A stretch of DNA of 64,000 nucleotides from Roseivivax marinus (GCF_900109705.1 NZ_FOAI01000006.1:160846-224845), one strand, 5' to 3'. Positions 27,815 to 37,202 are shown, counted from the stretch's first letter. The notes: generated by a model not told the origin, from the letters alone. Program-made: numbers and translations.

Positions 27815-28315
27815 TCAGGCTTCCTGAAATTTCAGCGAGACGCCGTTGATGCAGTGGCGCAGACCCGTGGGCTCGGGGCCGTCCTCGAAGATGTGGCCCA
27901 GGTGCGAGCCACAGTTGGAGCAGTGGACCTCGGTGCGGACCATGAAGAACGACCGATCGGGCTTGGTGCCGACGGCGTCCTCGGCGATCGGCTGCCAGTA
28001 GCTCGGCCAGCCGGTGCCGCTGTCGAACTTGTGCTCCGAGGAATAGAGCGCCTGGTCGCAGCCGCGGCAGACATAGGTGCCCTCGGTCTTGAGATCGTGA
28101 AGCGGCGATGAAAAGGCCCGCTCGGTGCCTTCTTCGCGCATCACGCGGTACTCGGCATCGCTGAGCATCTCGCGCCATTCCGACTCGGTCCGGGTCAGCG
28201 GGAACGTCTCCTCGCCCTCGGCGGCGGTGGCGGTGGCGCCGCGGGTCACTGCCCCGGCGGCGGTGCCGAGCCCCAGAATGGCGGCGGTGCGGGTCATGAA
28301 GTCGCGTCTCATCAT
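27815..28315 (-). CDS. msrB: Peptide-methionine (R)-S-oxide reductase, Tat-exported
   Basis: Reduces R-methionine sulfoxide in proteins. The 166-residue precursor has a twin-arginine leader (MMRRDFMTRTAAILGLG), which directs folded proteins to the periplasm. Zinc cysteines are C83 and C86 (CRGC) and C132 and C135 (CSNC); the catalytic cysteine is C155 in GLRHCINGVSL. An AGGAGG sits 9 nt before the ATG at 28315. It follows the fasciclin gene on the same strand, so it probably belongs to the sigma-factor-led operon. Confidence 0.95.
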   Translation of the reverse strand: MMRRDFMTRTAAILGLGTAAGAVTRGATATAAEGEETFPLTRTESEWREMLSDAEYRVMREEGTERAFSSPLHDLKTEGTYVCRGCDQALYSSEHKFDSGTGWPSYWQPIAEDAVGTKPDRSFFMVRTEVHCSNCGSHLGHIFEDGPEPTGLRHCINGVSLKFQEA

Positions 28316-28464
28316 GGTGTCGGGCCTCCTCGCGGAATGAACAGGGTCGGTGATGCGCCGGGACCGGCGCCGCCCCGCCGGGAGGGACACCGGCGGGGCG
28401 ACGGGTCGGCGCCCGTCCGCTCATTAGATAGTCAGTGCGGACGCCCCGACAAAATGCGGATCGC

Positions 28465-29028
28465 TCAGCCCGCCTGTCCAGCGGGCAGAAGCACACGGTC
28501 GATCACGTGGATGACACCGTTGGACTGCTGCACGTCGGCGATGGTCACGGTCGCGCTGCGGCCGTTCTCGTCGGTCAGGGTGATGGTGTCGCCGCTCATC
28601 TCGGCCTGAAGCGTGCAACCGCCCACGGTCGGCACCGGGTGCATCCCGCCGTCATCGGCGATCATGCCCGCGATGGCGTCGGACATCGCGTTGGTCGCGA
28701 CCACGTGGCAGGTCAGGATCTGCGCCAGCTGCTCCTGGTTCTCGTCCATCATAAGCGCGTTGAGGCTGTCCTCGGACAGCATTCCGAAGGCCTCGTCGGT
28801 GGGCGCGAAGACGGTAAAGGGGCCTTCGCCGTTCAGCGTGTCGACCAGACCGGCCTGCTGGACCGCGGCCACGAGCGTGGTGTGGATCGGAGAGTTGACC
28901 GCGTTCTCGACGATGGTGCGGTCGGCGAACATGTCGGCGCCGCCGACCTGCGGGTTGTCCTGGGCGGTAGCCGCGCCGGCGATGAACGCGGCGCCGGTCA
29001 GGGCTGCGAGAAATGTCTTGGTGGTCAT
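28465..29028 (-). CDS. Secreted fasciclin (FAS1) domain protein
   Basis: A 187-residue protein with a signal peptide (residues 1-22) and one FAS1 domain spanning about 45-185. It has the H1-type motif GPFTVFAPTDEAFG and the H2-type motif GVIHVIDRVLLP. FAS1 domains act in adhesion or surface association. A strong GGAGG precedes the ATG at 29028, which rules out an upstream in-frame ATG. It lies after the anti-sigma gene and before msrB on the same strand. Confidence 0.92.
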   Translation of the reverse strand: MTTKTFLAALTGAAFIAGAATAQDNPQVGGADMFADRTIVENAVNSPIHTTLVAAVQQAGLVDTLNGEGPFTVFAPTDEAFGMLSEDSLNALMMDENQEQLAQILTCHVVATNAMSDAIAGMIADDGGMHPVPTVGGCTLQAEMSGDTITLTDENGRSATVTIADVQQSNGVIHVIDRVLLPAGQAG

Positions 29029-29108
29029 GACGTATCCTCCCTCGAGGGGCTTTTGCTGTGCGTCCCGACGTTCATCGCCGGGGACACATGCACCCACGGG
29101 CAGGAGCG

Positions 29109-29130
29109 GACCGGGGTTTCACCCCCGGTC
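29109..29130 (-). other. Hairpin between anti-sigma and fasciclin genes
   Basis: An 8-bp stem (29109-29116 with 29123-29130, 6-nt loop) in the 195-nt gap. It is not followed by a U-tract and could be an attenuating or stabilising element ahead of the fasciclin gene. Confidence 0.35.
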
Positions 29131-29223
29131 TCACACGACGGACACGTTCAGGTCAGGGATGTTTCAACGGGCGGTGATCGGCGGCACGGCGACGCGCTGC
29201 CGGCGAACCGGACCCGGGCCGGT

Positions 29224-29934
29224 TCAGAACGGCAGCACCGGCGCGGTGCCCACGACCGGACCGGTCGGCAGGCCGGTGATCGAGCCGCCCGGGGGCTCGC
29301 GGCTGACGGCAAGCGTCGCACCCCCTAGGTCCGCGGCGACGACGTCCGCCAGCGGATAGCGCACGCGCTCTTCGGTTCGAGGCACGAGGCCCAGCGACAC
29401 CGGCGCCGCGCCTTCCTGCACCAGCCACAGCTCGAGATCGGCACCCGCCGGCACCTCGCCCTGTTCGCGGATCACCAGCAGTTCGCCGGCCTCGGCGAAG
29501 TAGCCCGCGTGGATCGCAACCGGCAAATCCTCAAGTGTCACGTCCGCCACCAGCACCGGCTGTTCGGGCCCGCCACCCCCGACGAGGCCGAAGGACACCG
29601 CAGCCCAGAGCGCCATGGCCGCGAGCGCGCCGCCAATGCCGTAGGGAATGATCTGCCGCAGCGGCGACCGGCTCCAGCGTCCGAGCGTTTCTCCGAATGC
29701 CGTCGCTTCGATCCGCCGCTTCACCGCCGCCGCAGGCGCCGTCTCGGGGATCGCGTCCACCAGCCGCGCGAGATATTCGGTCCAGAGCACGACCTCGTCG
29801 ACCAACGCGTCCTCGTCGGCGAGCCGCGCCTCGAAGGCCTCGGACTCCGCATCCGACATGAGGCCGAGGACGTATTCCGCCGCCAGCGCCGTGCCGCCGT
29901 CCTCGGGGCCGACCGTATCCACGCCCACGCTCAT
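29224..29934 (-). CDS. Membrane anti-sigma factor (RskA-like C-terminal domain)
   Basis: A 236-residue protein. The N-terminal 90 residues are a helical cytoplasmic anti-sigma region with the AAEYVLGLMSDAESEAFEARL pattern but no zinc HxxxCxxC motif. One transmembrane helix follows (about 96-118), then a periplasmic RskA-type domain with PAGADLELWLVQEG. It should hold the ECF sigma factor inactive until an envelope signal. Its ATG overlaps the sigma stop by 4 nt (ATGA), so the two are made together. Confidence 0.88.
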   Translation of the reverse strand: MSVGVDTVGPEDGGTALAAEYVLGLMSDAESEAFEARLADEDALVDEVVLWTEYLARLVDAIPETAPAAAVKRRIEATAFGETLGRWSRSPLRQIIPYGIGGALAAMALWAAVSFGLVGGGGPEQPVLVADVTLEDLPVAIHAGYFAEAGELLVIREQGEVPAGADLELWLVQEGAAPVSLGLVPRTEERVRYPLADVVAADLGGATLAVSREPPGGSITGLPTGPVVGTAPVLPF

Positions 29935-30488
29935 CGGGCCAGGCACTCGCGCAGCTGGATCAGCGACCGCCGCAGCCAGGTGCGCACGGTGTTGAGCTTG
30001 ATCCCCGTGGCCTCGGACAGTTCGGCATAGGTGAAGCCGTCGAGATAGGCGCTGCGCACCAGCGCCGCGCGATCGTCGGGCAGCTCGCGCAGGCACGCGT
30101 GAAGGCGCTGCGCCTCCGAGCGTTCCTCGGTGATGTCCTCGGGGCCCGGGCCGGTGTCGGGCATGGTGTCGGCAAGATCGAGCGCCTCTGCCGGCCGCGC
30201 GGGGCGCCGGCGGCGGCGGTCCACGGCAATGTTGCGGGTCAGCGTGATGAGCCACGTCATCGGCGAGAACCCGTTCACGCGGTAGGCGTCGGCCCGGTTC
30301 CAGATCCGGACATAGGCCTCCTGCAGGGCCTCCTCGGCCTCGGCGCGATCGCCAAGCACGCGCAGGCAGATGCCGAAAAGCTTCGCCGAGGTCCGGTCAT
30401 AGAGCGCCGAGAACGCCTTCCGGTCGCCCATCGCGATGCGGGCGAGCAGCTCCTCGATCTCTTCGTGCGGGGTCTTCTGGATCGTCAT
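29931..30488 (-). CDS. ECF-type RNA polymerase sigma factor
   Basis: A 185-residue sigma factor of the extracytoplasmic function class. Region 2 spans about 20-85 ([20 protein letters not shown], then [16 protein letters not shown]) and region 4 about 125-180 ([20 protein letters not shown] helix-turn-helix). The start at 30488 is preferred to one 39 nt upstream because homologues begin near MTIQKTP. The anti-sigma gene overlaps it by 4 nt. Likely targets include its own operon with fasciclin and msrB; this is inference. Confidence 0.93.
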   Translation of the reverse strand: MTIQKTPHEEIEELLARIAMGDRKAFSALYDRTSAKLFGICLRVLGDRAEAEEALQEAYVRIWNRADAYRVNGFSPMTWLITLTRNIAVDRRRRRPARPAEALDLADTMPDTGPGPEDITEERSEAQRLHACLRELPDDRAALVRSAYLDGFTYAELSEATGIKLNTVRTWLRRSLIQLRECLAR

Positions 30489-30763
30489 CTGCCGTCCGGG
30501 TGGCGCTTTGGGGGGCCGGGCCGCCACCGGCCCGGACTGGTCACCCGGGTCCCCTGCCCGGCCCTGCCGGCCGCATCAGGATCGGGCCATACCCAAGAGG
30601 CTTAGCCGCCGCGCGTCCGCCTGTCGATCCTTCCCCTTGCCCCCCGTCGCGATATGTTGCACCACGGACCCCGCGCCGCGCCCCCTCCGGGGCCGCGCGG
30701 AGCGGGCCCGGAGGGGGCGCGCGACACCTGCCGAAACGGGACAAGACGAGGACGGAGCAGCAC

Positions 30764-31750
30764 ATGGCGGACGGTTCGATCGACATCAACGCCAAGCCGA
30801 CCGAGGAGATTTCGGTCCGCGACGTCTTCGGGATCGACACCGACATGAAGGTCCACGGCTTCGCAGAGCGCACCGAGCGCGTGCCGGAGCTCGACTCGAC
30901 CTACCGGTTCGACCCCGACACGACGCTGGCGATCCTCGCGGGCTTTGCCCACAACCGCCGCGTCATGATCCAGGGCTACCACGGCACCGGCAAGTCCACG
31001 CATATCGAGCAGGTCGCCGCGCGGCTGAACTGGCCCTGCGTGCGGGTGAACCTCGACAGCCACATCAGCCGGATCGACCTCATCGGCAAGGATGCGATCA
31101 AGCTGAAGAACGGCGTGCAGGTCACGGAATTCCAAGAAGGAATCCTGCCCTGGGCCCTGCGGAACCCGACCGCGATCGTGTTCGACGAATACGATGCCGG
31201 CCGCGCCGACGTGATGTTCGTGATCCAGCGCGTGCTGGAGGTGGACGGCAAGCTGACGCTGCTCGACCAGAACGAGGTGCTGCACCCGCACCCGTTCTTC
31301 CGCATCTTCGCGACCGCGAATACGGTGGGCCTCGGCGACACAACTGGCCTCTACCACGGCACCCAGCAGATCAACCAGGGTCAGATGGACCGCTGGAGCC
31401 TCGTCGCGACGCTCAATTACCTGTCGATCGACGCCGAAACCGAGATCGTTCTGTCCAAGTGCCCGGCCTACGACACGGACAAGGGCCGCAAGACCGTCCG
31501 CCAGATGGTCACCGTCGCGGACCTGTCGCGCACCGCGTTCATGTCGGGCGACCTGTCGACCGTGATGAGCCCCCGGACGGTGATCGCCTGGGCGCAGAAC
31601 GCCTCGATCTTCCACGACATCGGCTATGCGTTCCGCGTGTCGTTCCTCAACAAGTGCGACGAGCTCGAGCGTCAGACCGTGGCCGAGTTCTACCAGCGCT
31701 GCTTCGACGAGGAACTGCCCGAGAGCGCCGCGCGCGTCGCGATCCGCTGA
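30764..31750 (+). CDS. cobS: Aerobic cobaltochelatase subunit CobS
   Basis: AAA+ ATPase subunit (328 residues) that works with CobT and CobN to insert cobalt into hydrogenobyrinic acid diamide in the aerobic B12 pathway. Walker A is GYHGTGKST near residues 70-78 and Walker B is [10 protein letters not shown] near 137-146. The start at 30764 follows CGGAGCAGCAC and matches the family N-terminus ([22 protein letters not shown]). cobT normally follows; here a small secreted protein gene overlaps the stop by 1 nt and no cobT is in the window. Confidence 0.95.
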   Translation: MADGSIDINAKPTEEISVRDVFGIDTDMKVHGFAERTERVPELDSTYRFDPDTTLAILAGFAHNRRVMIQGYHGTGKSTHIEQVAARLNWPCVRVNLDSHISRIDLIGKDAIKLKNGVQVTEFQEGILPWALRNPTAIVFDEYDAGRADVMFVIQRVLEVDGKLTLLDQNEVLHPHPFFRIFATANTVGLGDTTGLYHGTQQINQGQMDRWSLVATLNYLSIDAETEIVLSKCPAYDTDKGRKTVRQMVTVADLSRTAFMSGDLSTVMSPRTVIAWAQNASIFHDIGYAFRVSFLNKCDELERQTVAEFYQRCFDEELPESAARVAIR

Positions 31751-32088
31751 TGCGCGGGGCGCCGCTGGCCGGCGCCCTGATCCTTGTTATCACCCTACCC
31801 GCTGTGCCCCTGCGCGCCGCCCAGAGTGACGCCGCCGACTGCGCGGCGTTCTGGGAGGGCTTCGCTCGTTATGCCGACATCTCCGCCTATCTCGACGGCG
31901 CGGCGGATGCCCGCGCCGACGCAGAGCGTTTTCGGGCAGAGGCAGACCCCGACGACGCCGGCCGGATCCACCGGGACGCCCGCGACTGGGTGCTTCGCCT
32001 CGATGCGATGATCCGCGGAAATGACCCGCAGAGCACCGAAGTCTTCGAGCGGACGGCAGCACGCTGCGGCAGGCCCTCGGAAAACTGA
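31750..32088 (+). CDS. Small secreted protein of unknown function, coupled to cobS
   Basis: A 112-residue protein with a signal peptide (residues 1-24, ending PLRAA). The mature part holds two cysteines (ADCAAFWEGF and TAARCGRPS) that could form a disulfide, and a helix rich in Asp/Arg/Ala. I do not recognise the family. Its ATG shares one base with the cobS stop (TGATG), so it is translationally coupled to cobS. Confidence 0.65.
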   Translation: MRGAPLAGALILVITLPAVPLRAAQSDAADCAAFWEGFARYADISAYLDGAADARADAERFRAEADPDDAGRIHRDARDWVLRLDAMIRGNDPQSTEVFERTAARCGRPSEN

Positions 32089-32110
32089 GCGCCCTTCGGA
32101 AGCGCCTGCC

Positions 32111-32758
32111 TCAGGCCTCGATCATCTCGCGCAGTTCGCGGATGCGCGCCTGCGGGGCGGGATGGGTGGCAAGGAACTCGGGCGGTCGGTTGGGCTGAGC
32201 GGCCTGCATCCTCTCCCACAATTGCACGGCCGCCTGAGGCTGGAAGCCCGCGTCGCGCATGAGGGTCAGCCCAAGGCGATCGGCCTCCAGCTCCTGCTGG
32301 CGCCCGTAGGGCAGCGCCAGCCCGTAGCGCAGGCCGAGCCCGAGCGCGGCCATGATCTCTTCGTCGAACTCGATGTCCGACTGCCGCAGGAAGAACGCCA
32401 CCACCCGCTGGAGCGCGTTCTGGGCGCGGGCGTTGCCCATCCGCTCTCGCGCGTGATCCGCCTGCAGGTGCCCGATCTCGTGGCCGATGATGGCGGCCAG
32501 CTGATCGGGGCTCTGGGCGAGGTCGTAGAGTCCTCGGAAGACGCCGATGCGTCCGCCCGGCAGCGCGAACGCGTTCACCTGATCGGAGTCGAACGCCACG
32601 ACGTCCCAGTCCGAGGGCGTCCCGCCGGCGGTTTCGATCAATCGGGTGGAGAGGCCCTGCACCGTCTCGCGGAAGGCGCGATCGTCGCTCTCTGGCGTTT
32701 CCGCCCGGATCCGTTCCCACGCTTCCGCTCCCATGCGCGCGGCCTCGGCCTCGGACAT
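32111..32758 (-). pseudogene. M48 metalloprotease gene truncated at the 5' end
   Basis: The remaining 215 residues carry a complete M48 peptidase core: zinc site H93-E-x-x-H97 in IGHEIGHLQADH and the third ligand E156 in the ELEAD motif. Intact relatives are exported lipoproteins or periplasmic proteins with an N-terminal signal. Here the first residues (MSEAEAARMG) abut foreign sequence and no signal peptide or ribosome site exists. The ATG at 32758 is formed by the opposite-strand OmpA sequence. It is either a dead gene or a leaderless protein; I favour the first. Confidence 0.7.
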
Positions 32759-33074
32759 CTACTTCGACACCAACGAGGCGACGCTGACGCCCAAATCCGA
32801 CGCCGCGCTCGCTGAGATGGCGAAGCTGCTCTCGGACAATCCCGACATCGACGTCTACATCGTCGGTCACACCGACACCGTGGGCGGCTACGACTTCAAC
32901 CTCGACCTCTCGCGTCGCCGTGCGCAAGCGGTCGTCGACGCGCTGGTCGGGAGCCACGGGGTCTCGGCGGATCGGGTCGTGCCCGCCGGGGTCGGGCCCT
33001 TGGCTCCAGTCGCATCCAATGCAACGGGCGACGGACAGGCCCGGAACCGCCGGGTGGAGCTTGTGGAACGGTAA
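32757..33074 (+). pseudogene. OmpA-like peptidoglycan-binding domain, truncated at the 5' end
   Basis: About 105 residues of an OmpA C-terminal domain, from DIYFDTNEATLTPKS through VYIVGHTDTVGGYDFNLDLS to ARNRRVELVER. This domain binds diaminopimelate in peptidoglycan, and all expected core motifs remain. There is no start codon, signal peptide or N-terminal part: upstream sequence is the reverse complement of the M48 gene. The two truncated genes lie head to head at 32752-32758. Confidence 0.8.
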
Positions 33075-33212
33075 GGGGCGGCGTGAAACGGAACGGCGCT
33101 GCGATACTGGCCAGCCGACTTGGGCCAGATCAGCGGCAGTCGTTCATGCGTGTCCTGCCCGGGTCACGAAACTGCGCGGACTTCGCGTGCGACCGCGATG
33201 CCCCTGCCCCAC

Positions 33213-33779
33213 TCAGACCGGCGTGAGGATGTCGGCCTCGGTAACGATCAGGTCGAGGCGCTGGTCGGTGGGTTCGGTGGGCAGCGTATCGGCCTCCTGC
33301 GCAGCGAAGGCGAAGCCGATGGCGAGCGTCGGACGCGCCGCGCGTAGACGGGCGAGCGTACGGTCGTAGAAGCCGCCCCCATAGCCAAGCCGGTCGCCCG
33401 CCCGGGTAAAGGCGACGAGCGGAACGATCAGGACCTCGGGATCGATCAGATCGAGCGTCTCCGGAATGGCGGCACCGAAGGGGCCGGTCCGGAGCGGCGT
33501 GTCCGGGGTCCAGCGCGCGAAGTCGAGCGGCTGGCCCGCACCCCGGATGACCGGGGTGGCCACGGGCCCGTGAGCCACGGCCTCGGCCATCGCGGGGCGG
33601 GGGTCGATCTCGGTCCGGATCGGCATGTATCCCGACAGCGGCCTTCCCCGGTGCGCGGCGAGAACCTCGCGCAAGAGGCGCGCAGGATCGGCCGGGCGCG
33701 CATTGAAGGCGGCCTTGCGCCGGTCGAAGGCCGCGCGGCGGGCCGCGGCCTTGGGATCGGGGGCGGTTTCTTCGGTCAC
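33213..33779 (-). CDS. 5-formyltetrahydrofolate cyclo-ligase
   Basis: ATP-dependent conversion of 5-formyl-THF to 5,10-methenyl-THF, returning a storage form to the folate pool. The 188-residue protein has the basic N-terminal AARRAAFDRRKAAF helix, the LSGYMPIRTEIDPRP substrate segment, and the family signature RLGYGGGFYDRTLA near residues 130-143. The GTG start at 33779 overlaps the mgtE stop (GTGA), so it is coupled to mgtE; a longer upstream extension would run inside mgtE. Confidence 0.92.
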   Translation of the reverse strand: MTEETAPDPKAAARRAAFDRRKAAFNARPADPARLLREVLAAHRGRPLSGYMPIRTEIDPRPAMAEAVAHGPVATPVIRGAGQPLDFARWTPDTPLRTGPFGAAIPETLDLIDPEVLIVPLVAFTRAGDRLGYGGGFYDRTLARLRAARPTLAIGFAFAAQEADTLPTEPTDQRLDLIVTEADILTPV

Positions 33780-35173
33780 AGCAACACGATCACGGCAAGG
33801 CCGAGGAAGGCGAAGAAGCCGACCACGTCGGTCACCGTCGTCACGAACGCGCCCGAGGCAAGCGCGGGGTCCACGCCGAGCTTTTCCAGAACGATGGGAA
33901 TGCCGATCCCGGCGAGGCCCGCCACCACGAGATTGATGACCATTGCCGCCGCGATCACCCCGCCCAGCTGCGCCGAGCCGAACCACAAGAGCCCCACGAT
34001 CCCCATGATGAGCGCGAAGGCCGCACCGTTCACGAGGCCTACCACGACCTCGCGCCGGATCACCCGCAGCGCGTTCGATCCGGTAAGGTCACGCGTCGCG
34101 AGAGCGCGCACCGCAACCGTCAGCGACTGCGTGCCCGCATTGCCGCCCATGGAGGCCACGATGGGCATGAGCACGGCGAGCGCGGTGAGCTGGGCGATTG
34201 CGTTCTCGAACTGCGCGATCACCAGCGAGGCCAGTACCGCCGTCACAAGGTTCACCGCGAGCCAGGGGAAACGCTGGCGTGTGGTGGCGATCACGCTGTC
34301 GGACAGCGAGCTTTCCTCGCCCACACCGGCGAGGCGCAGGATGTCCTCTTCGTTTTCCTCCTCGAGCACGGCCATGGCGTCGTCGATGGTGATGACGCCG
34401 ACCAGCCGCTCGGTCTCGTCCACCACCGGGGCCGAGATCAGGTGGTACTGGTTGAACGCGTACGCCACGTCGCCTTCGTACCGGGACACCGGGATGACAT
34501 GGAAGCTCTCGTCGGTGATCGAGTTCAGCAGCACCTCGCGGCGCGAGCCCATGAGCTTGCCGAGCGCCACCTTTCCCACCGGCTTGAGCCGCGGATCGAC
34601 GAGGATCACGTGGTAGAACTGATCCGGCAGGTCGTCCGAATTGCGCAGGAAATCGATGGCCTCGCCCACGTTCCAGTGCTCGGGCGCCATCACCACCTCG
34701 CGCTGCATCAGGCGGCCGGCAGAGTATTCCGGGTAGGTCAGCGATTGCTGAACGGCGATCCGGTCGGGATCGTCCAGAACCTCGAGGATCGCTTCCTTCT
34801 GCGGCTCCTCGAGGTCTTCCAGCAGGTCGACCACGTCGTCCGAATCGAGGTCCCGCACCGCGTCGGCGAGGACCTTCGGATTGAGGATGCCGATGACCTC
34901 CTCGCGGATGCCCTCGTCGAGTTCGGTCAGGATGTCGCCGTCGAACTCCGCCCCGTAGAGCCGGATCAGACGCATCCGGTCGAAGGCGTTGAGCTGTTCG
35001 ATCAGGTCGGCGATGTCGGCGGGGTGCAACGGGTCGAGCAGTTCGACCAGCTTGTCGCGGTCGGAGACGTCCACCGCGTAGACGATCGAGGCGATCGTCT
35101 TTGGGTCGAGCGCGTAGGCGTCGTCTTCGGCGGCCTCCGGCTCGGGGGCGATGTCCGTCTGCTCTTCGCTCAT
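33776..35173 (-). CDS. mgtE: Magnesium transporter MgtE
   Basis: A 465-residue Mg2+ channel/transporter. The acidic N domain (LLDPLHPADIADLIEQLNAF near residue 45) precedes two CBS domains (about 150-265) that sense cytosolic Mg2+. Five transmembrane helices follow, including ASMGGNAGTQSLTVAVRALATRD, the conserved ion-pathway segment. Length and order match characterised MgtE. The cyclo-ligase gene overlaps its 3' end by 4 nt. Confidence 0.96.
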   Translation of the reverse strand: MSEEQTDIAPEPEAAEDDAYALDPKTIASIVYAVDVSDRDKLVELLDPLHPADIADLIEQLNAFDRMRLIRLYGAEFDGDILTELDEGIREEVIGILNPKVLADAVRDLDSDDVVDLLEDLEEPQKEAILEVLDDPDRIAVQQSLTYPEYSAGRLMQREVVMAPEHWNVGEAIDFLRNSDDLPDQFYHVILVDPRLKPVGKVALGKLMGSRREVLLNSITDESFHVIPVSRYEGDVAYAFNQYHLISAPVVDETERLVGVITIDDAMAVLEEENEEDILRLAGVGEESSLSDSVIATTRQRFPWLAVNLVTAVLASLVIAQFENAIAQLTALAVLMPIVASMGGNAGTQSLTVAVRALATRDLTGSNALRVIRREVVVGLVNGAAFALIMGIVGLLWFGSAQLGGVIAAAMVINLVVAGLAGIGIPIVLEKLGVDPALASGAFVTTVTDVVGFFAFLGLAVIVLL

Positions 35174-35321
35174 GCGCCGCGCCTCCTTGGTCTGTCGTCC
35201 GCCGGTCCGGGCGGACCATAGGGCAGCCCCGGGAAAAGCAACAGGGGCCGCGATTGTCCTCCGGCACGGGCGCGATTAGGGTCGCGCGTCTGCGGCTCAC
35301 GGCGATGAAAGGACGGGCACG

Positions 35322-36611
35322 ATGGATGAAATCGTTCTGCGGGGCCAGGTGTTGCGCACCGAGGGAAACCCGTTCCGCGAGGGGACAGACGCACTGCGGA
35401 TCGACCCCGACGGCGCCGTGGTCGTGGCCGCGGGACGCATCGCCGCGGTGGGCGACGGCGCGACGCTGGTCGCCGCCCATCCCGGGGCCGAGGTGATCGA
35501 GCATCGCGACGCGCTGATATGCCCGGGCTTCGTGGACGCCCACGTGCACTACCCGCAGACCGCGATCATCGCGAGCTGGGGCAAGCGGCTGATCGACTGG
35601 CTGAACGCCTACACCTTTCCCGAAGAGATGCGCTTCGGCGATCCGGACTACGCCGCGCGCATGGCCGAGGCCTACCTGGACCTGACCGCCGCGCACGGCA
35701 CCACGACCGTGGCGAGCTACTGCACCGTCCACCCTCAAAGCGTCGATGCCCTGTTCACCGCCGCCGAGGCGCGGGGCCAGCGGGTGCTGGCGGGCAAGAC
35801 CTGCATGGACCGCAACGCCCCCGAGGGCCTGCTGGACGACGCGCGGCGCGCCTATGACGACTCGAAGGCGCTGCTCGGGCGCTGGCACGGACGCGGCCGG
35901 CTGTCCTACGTCATCACGCCACGCTTCTCGCCGACCTCGACGCGCGCGCAACTCGAGGCGCTGGGGGCGCTCTGGGCCGAGCATCCCGACTGCCTGATGC
36001 AGACGCACCTGTCCGAGCAGACCGACGAGGTGGCCTGGGTGCGCGAGCTGTTCCCGGAGGCGCGCGATTACCTCGACACCTACGAGCGCGCGGGCCTTCT
36101 GGGGCCGAACGGCCTCTATGGCCACGCGATCCATCTCGCGCCGCGCGAGCGCACCCGGCTGGCCGAGGTGGATGCCGCCCTCGTGCACTGTCCGACGTCG
36201 AACACCTTCATCGGTTCGGGGCTCTTCGACATGGACGGACTGACCGCGGCAGGATTGCGCATCGGGCTGGCCACCGATACCGGCGGAGGGTCGTCGTTCT
36301 CCATGCTGCGGACCATGGCCGCGGCCTACGAGGTCGGTCAGCTGCGCGGTCGCCCCCTGCACGCGGCCGAGCTCATGTGGCTTGCCACCGCCGGGTCGGC
36401 GGAGGCGCTGCGGCTGGGCGACCGGATCGGGCGCGTGGCGCAGGGCTATGAGGCGGATCTCTGCGTGCTCGACCTCGCTTCGACCCCGGCCCTCGCGCTG
36501 CGGGCCGAGCGCGCCCACGACGCGTGGGAGGCGCTGTTCGCGACGATCATGATGGGCGACGACCGGGCCGTGCGCGAAACGTGGATCGGTGGCCGCAGGG
36601 TCGACCGCTAG
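35322..36611 (+). CDS. guaD: Guanine deaminase
   Basis: Amidohydrolase of 429 residues that deaminates guanine to xanthine. Zinc ligands H74 and H76 lie in GFVDAHVHYPQT, the guanine deaminase variant of the amidohydrolase motif. Further histidines are in LMQTHLSEQ and GHAIHL, and the metal aspartate is in ATDTGGGSSFSML. Length fits the family (430-440). An 8-oxoguanine deaminase gene lies 1 kb away on the other strand. Confidence 0.94.
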   Translation: MDEIVLRGQVLRTEGNPFREGTDALRIDPDGAVVVAAGRIAAVGDGATLVAAHPGAEVIEHRDALICPGFVDAHVHYPQTAIIASWGKRLIDWLNAYTFPEEMRFGDPDYAARMAEAYLDLTAAHGTTTVASYCTVHPQSVDALFTAAEARGQRVLAGKTCMDRNAPEGLLDDARRAYDDSKALLGRWHGRGRLSYVITPRFSPTSTRAQLEALGALWAEHPDCLMQTHLSEQTDEVAWVRELFPEARDYLDTYERAGLLGPNGLYGHAIHLAPRERTRLAEVDAALVHCPTSNTFIGSGLFDMDGLTAAGLRIGLATDTGGGSSFSMLRTMAAAYEVGQLRGRPLHAAELMWLATAGSAEALRLGDRIGRVAQGYEADLCVLDLASTPALALRAERAHDAWEALFATIMMGDDRAVRETWIGGRRVDR

Positions 36612-36635
36612 GCGGCTTGCGGGACGGCGGGCGGG

Positions 36636-36661
36636 GCGACGGCGCAGCCGAGCGCCGTCGC
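36636..36661. terminator. Hairpin between convergent guaD and CAP-domain genes
   Basis: A perfect 10-bp stem (36636-36645 with 36652-36661, 6-nt loop) in the 63-nt gap between convergent genes. No U-tract; bidirectional termination is inferred. Confidence 0.45.
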
Positions 36662-36674
36662 GGCGTCGTCAGCA

Positions 36675-37097
36675 TCAGCAGCCGGGCTGCGCGGTGACCA
36701 GCACCCACACGTTGCCCGGCATCCGCACGAGGCCGTATTCCGTGGCCATCCGCGCCAGCAGGATGCGCCGGTGCGACGGCGAGGCCGCCCAGTCGCCGAT
36801 CACCGAATGGATGTCTCCCTGCCCGCGCGCCAGCGCCTCGCCGATATAGCAGTAGCGGTAGCCCCTGGCGCGGGCGCGGTCCGAGATCCGCTCGCCCCGC
36901 GGACCGAAATGGGTCGTCCGGCCGCTGCGCATGAGGTAATCGCCGTGCCCGAGCGCGAGCCGCTCCAGCGCCGGGTTCGCGCGCAAGGGGCCGAGCCCGT
37001 TCTGCCGGCGGAATGCGTCAAGCGGTTGGGCCGCCTCGGCCCAGAGCGGCAGCAGGCACAGCAGGGCGGCGAACGCGTGGCGCAGGCGACAGAGCAT
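36675..37097 (-). CDS. Secreted CAP-domain (SCP/PR-1) protein, copy 1
   Basis: A 140-residue secreted protein with signal peptide 1-22. The CAP fold shows the conserved LNxxR-like start (DAFRRQNGLGPLRANPALERLA), the H/E positions in THFGPRG and YIGEALARG, and SPSHRRILL. A pair of cysteines sits near the end of the helix and at the C-terminus (QPGC). It is about half identical by eye to the next gene, its tandem paralogue. Function of bacterial CAP proteins is mostly unknown. Confidence 0.88.
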   Translation of the reverse strand: MLCRLRHAFAALLCLLPLWAEAAQPLDAFRRQNGLGPLRANPALERLALGHGDYLMRSGRTTHFGPRGERISDRARARGYRYCYIGEALARGQGDIHSVIGDWAASPSHRRILLARMATEYGLVRMPGNVWVLVTAQPGC

Positions 37098-37202
37098 GAG
37101 GCGACCTCCGGTATGGAACCGGCTCCGTCATGCCCCGAACGCTCGCTGCTGATCCAGCGCAAGATACTGAAAAATTTAATCTAATTCCCCCGTCTCGGCT
37201 GG

